Positions 6,264-6,774 of a stretch of 6,774 nucleotides of DNA are shown piece after piece. This DNA is from Actinomycetota bacterium (GTDB lineage Bacteria > Actinomycetota > Thermoleophilia > Solirubrobacterales > Solirubrobacteraceae), in the NCBI GenBank assembly GCA_019348575.1, contig JAHWJE010000088.1, forward strand, positions 1 through 6,774, in the 5' to 3' direction. The stretch's first letter is position 1. Each line of letters starts with the position of its first letter. The notes beneath the pieces are model-generated. The model made no database searches, was not told the origin of the DNA, and worked only from the letters and a program-made list of their open reading frames with translations. A program made the position numbers and the translations under genes.

Positions 6264-6774
6264 GACCGCCCGCTGCCCCGGCGCAGCTTCCTGCTCTTGG
6301 TTCGCGTCGCCGCGTTGACGGCGCAGCGTGACTGCGCGATCACGACGTCCGCGCTGACGACCGCCGCGTTGAGGATGACGTGCACGGCGTTGACGACGAT
6401 CTGCGAATTCCCGGTTCTGCGCTGCTCGTTGACGATCACGGTGCCGACGGGCAGCGCGACGGACGTGTTGGGTCCGGCGTTGACCGTCGAGATCGGGATC
6501 CCCGCGACGACGAGATCGACGACCGCCGCCGACCCGTCGGCGCTGCTGCGCGTCGCCGAGCAGCGGCTGCGCGCGGCCGACGCGGTGACCATTCCCGCGA
6601 CGTTGACGTCGACGGTCGTGGCGGAGCTCCTCGCCGAGCCGATGCCGGAGTTGCCTTCGGTGCTGACCCTGACGAGGTGAACCGGCGCGAGCCCGGCGAG
6701 GTTTGCCGACAGCACCGACTCCGTGAACGGCCCGCCGCCCTCCGCGGGCAGGCTGATCGACGGCATCGCTCCGA
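6260..6774 (-). CDS. Choice-of-anchor P-like secreted protein (5' end beyond the window)
   Basis: The frame is open to the right edge, so the signal peptide and true start probably lie outside; the ATG at 6766 is internal to a domain, not a convincing start. Counting from that ATG, the 168 residues show the pattern I associate with choice-of-anchor P proteins: SLPAEGGGPFTES (5-17), STEGNSGIGSARSSAT (35-50), VNVAGMVTASAARSRC (54-69), VAGIPI then GPNTSVALPVGTVIVNEQ (98-115), VNAVHV (125-130) and SADVVIAQSRC (138-148). These suggest a beta-rich extracellular domain, with Cys69 and Cys148 able to pair. The protein ends in a basic tail, KSRKLRRGSGRS, with no hydrophobic anchor and no LPXTG, so it may be released or bind the wall by charge. 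The family's molecular function is not known to me. It is the first visible gene of the minus-strand protease cluster. The family call is from motif memory, not a search. Confidence 0.75.
   Translation of the reverse strand, partial: GAMPSISLPAEGGGPFTESVLSANLAGLAPVHLVRVSTEGNSGIGSARSSATTVDVNVAGMVTASAARSRCSATRSSADGSAAVVDLVVAGIPISTVNAGPNTSVALPVGTVIVNEQRRTGNSQIVVNAVHVILNAAVVSADVVIAQSRCAVNAATRTKSRKLRRGSGRS

Noticed and set aside
5475..6680. Plus-strand open frame of 401 codons
   Set aside because: It is antisense to the subtilase and the choice-of-anchor P-like gene and shows no recognisable domain.

Overview
The window is very GC-rich DNA from an actinobacterium. The best guess is the class Thermoleophilia (Solirubrobacterales, Conexibacter-like). 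This rests on the codon bias, on a subtilase with an Arg-rich C-terminal beta-type tail of the kind common in that group, and on a choice-of-anchor P type secreted protein. The taxonomic call is an inference. Six protein genes cover almost the whole window. No gap exceeds 300 bases, and no tRNA, rRNA, CRISPR array or insertion sequence was seen.

Left part (1-3044): a DEAH-box RNA helicase of the HrpA family is read on the minus strand from 2622 and runs off the left edge, with 874 codons visible. Only 35 bp away, an Hsp15-type S4-domain RNA-binding protein (hslR, 2658-3044) is read in the opposite direction. Both families are linked to stalled or obstructed ribosomes, so this head-to-head pair may be a small ribosome-rescue module sharing one control region. 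That spacer holds a perfect inverted repeat, GCAGCC-N8-GGCTGC, over a possible -10 box for hrpA.

Middle (3077-3844, minus): an eight-helix membrane protein with conserved-looking polar residues inside the helices, distantly ZIP-like. Its convergent neighbour hslR ends 32 bp away. The 64 bp before its start codon can form a bulged 11-bp hairpin ending 4 nt before the ATG, and an alternative 6-bp stem that excludes it.

Right part (3909-6774, minus): three exported proteins follow one another in transcription order. They are the 3' part of a choice-of-anchor P-like surface or secreted protein, a subtilisin-family (S8) protease that overlaps it by ATGA, and, after 99 bp, a trypsin-like (S1) serine protease with a complete triad and an unusual N-terminal region. 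This looks like an envelope or secretion cluster in which two unrelated serine proteases accompany a surface protein. No gene shows a strong Shine-Dalgarno sequence.
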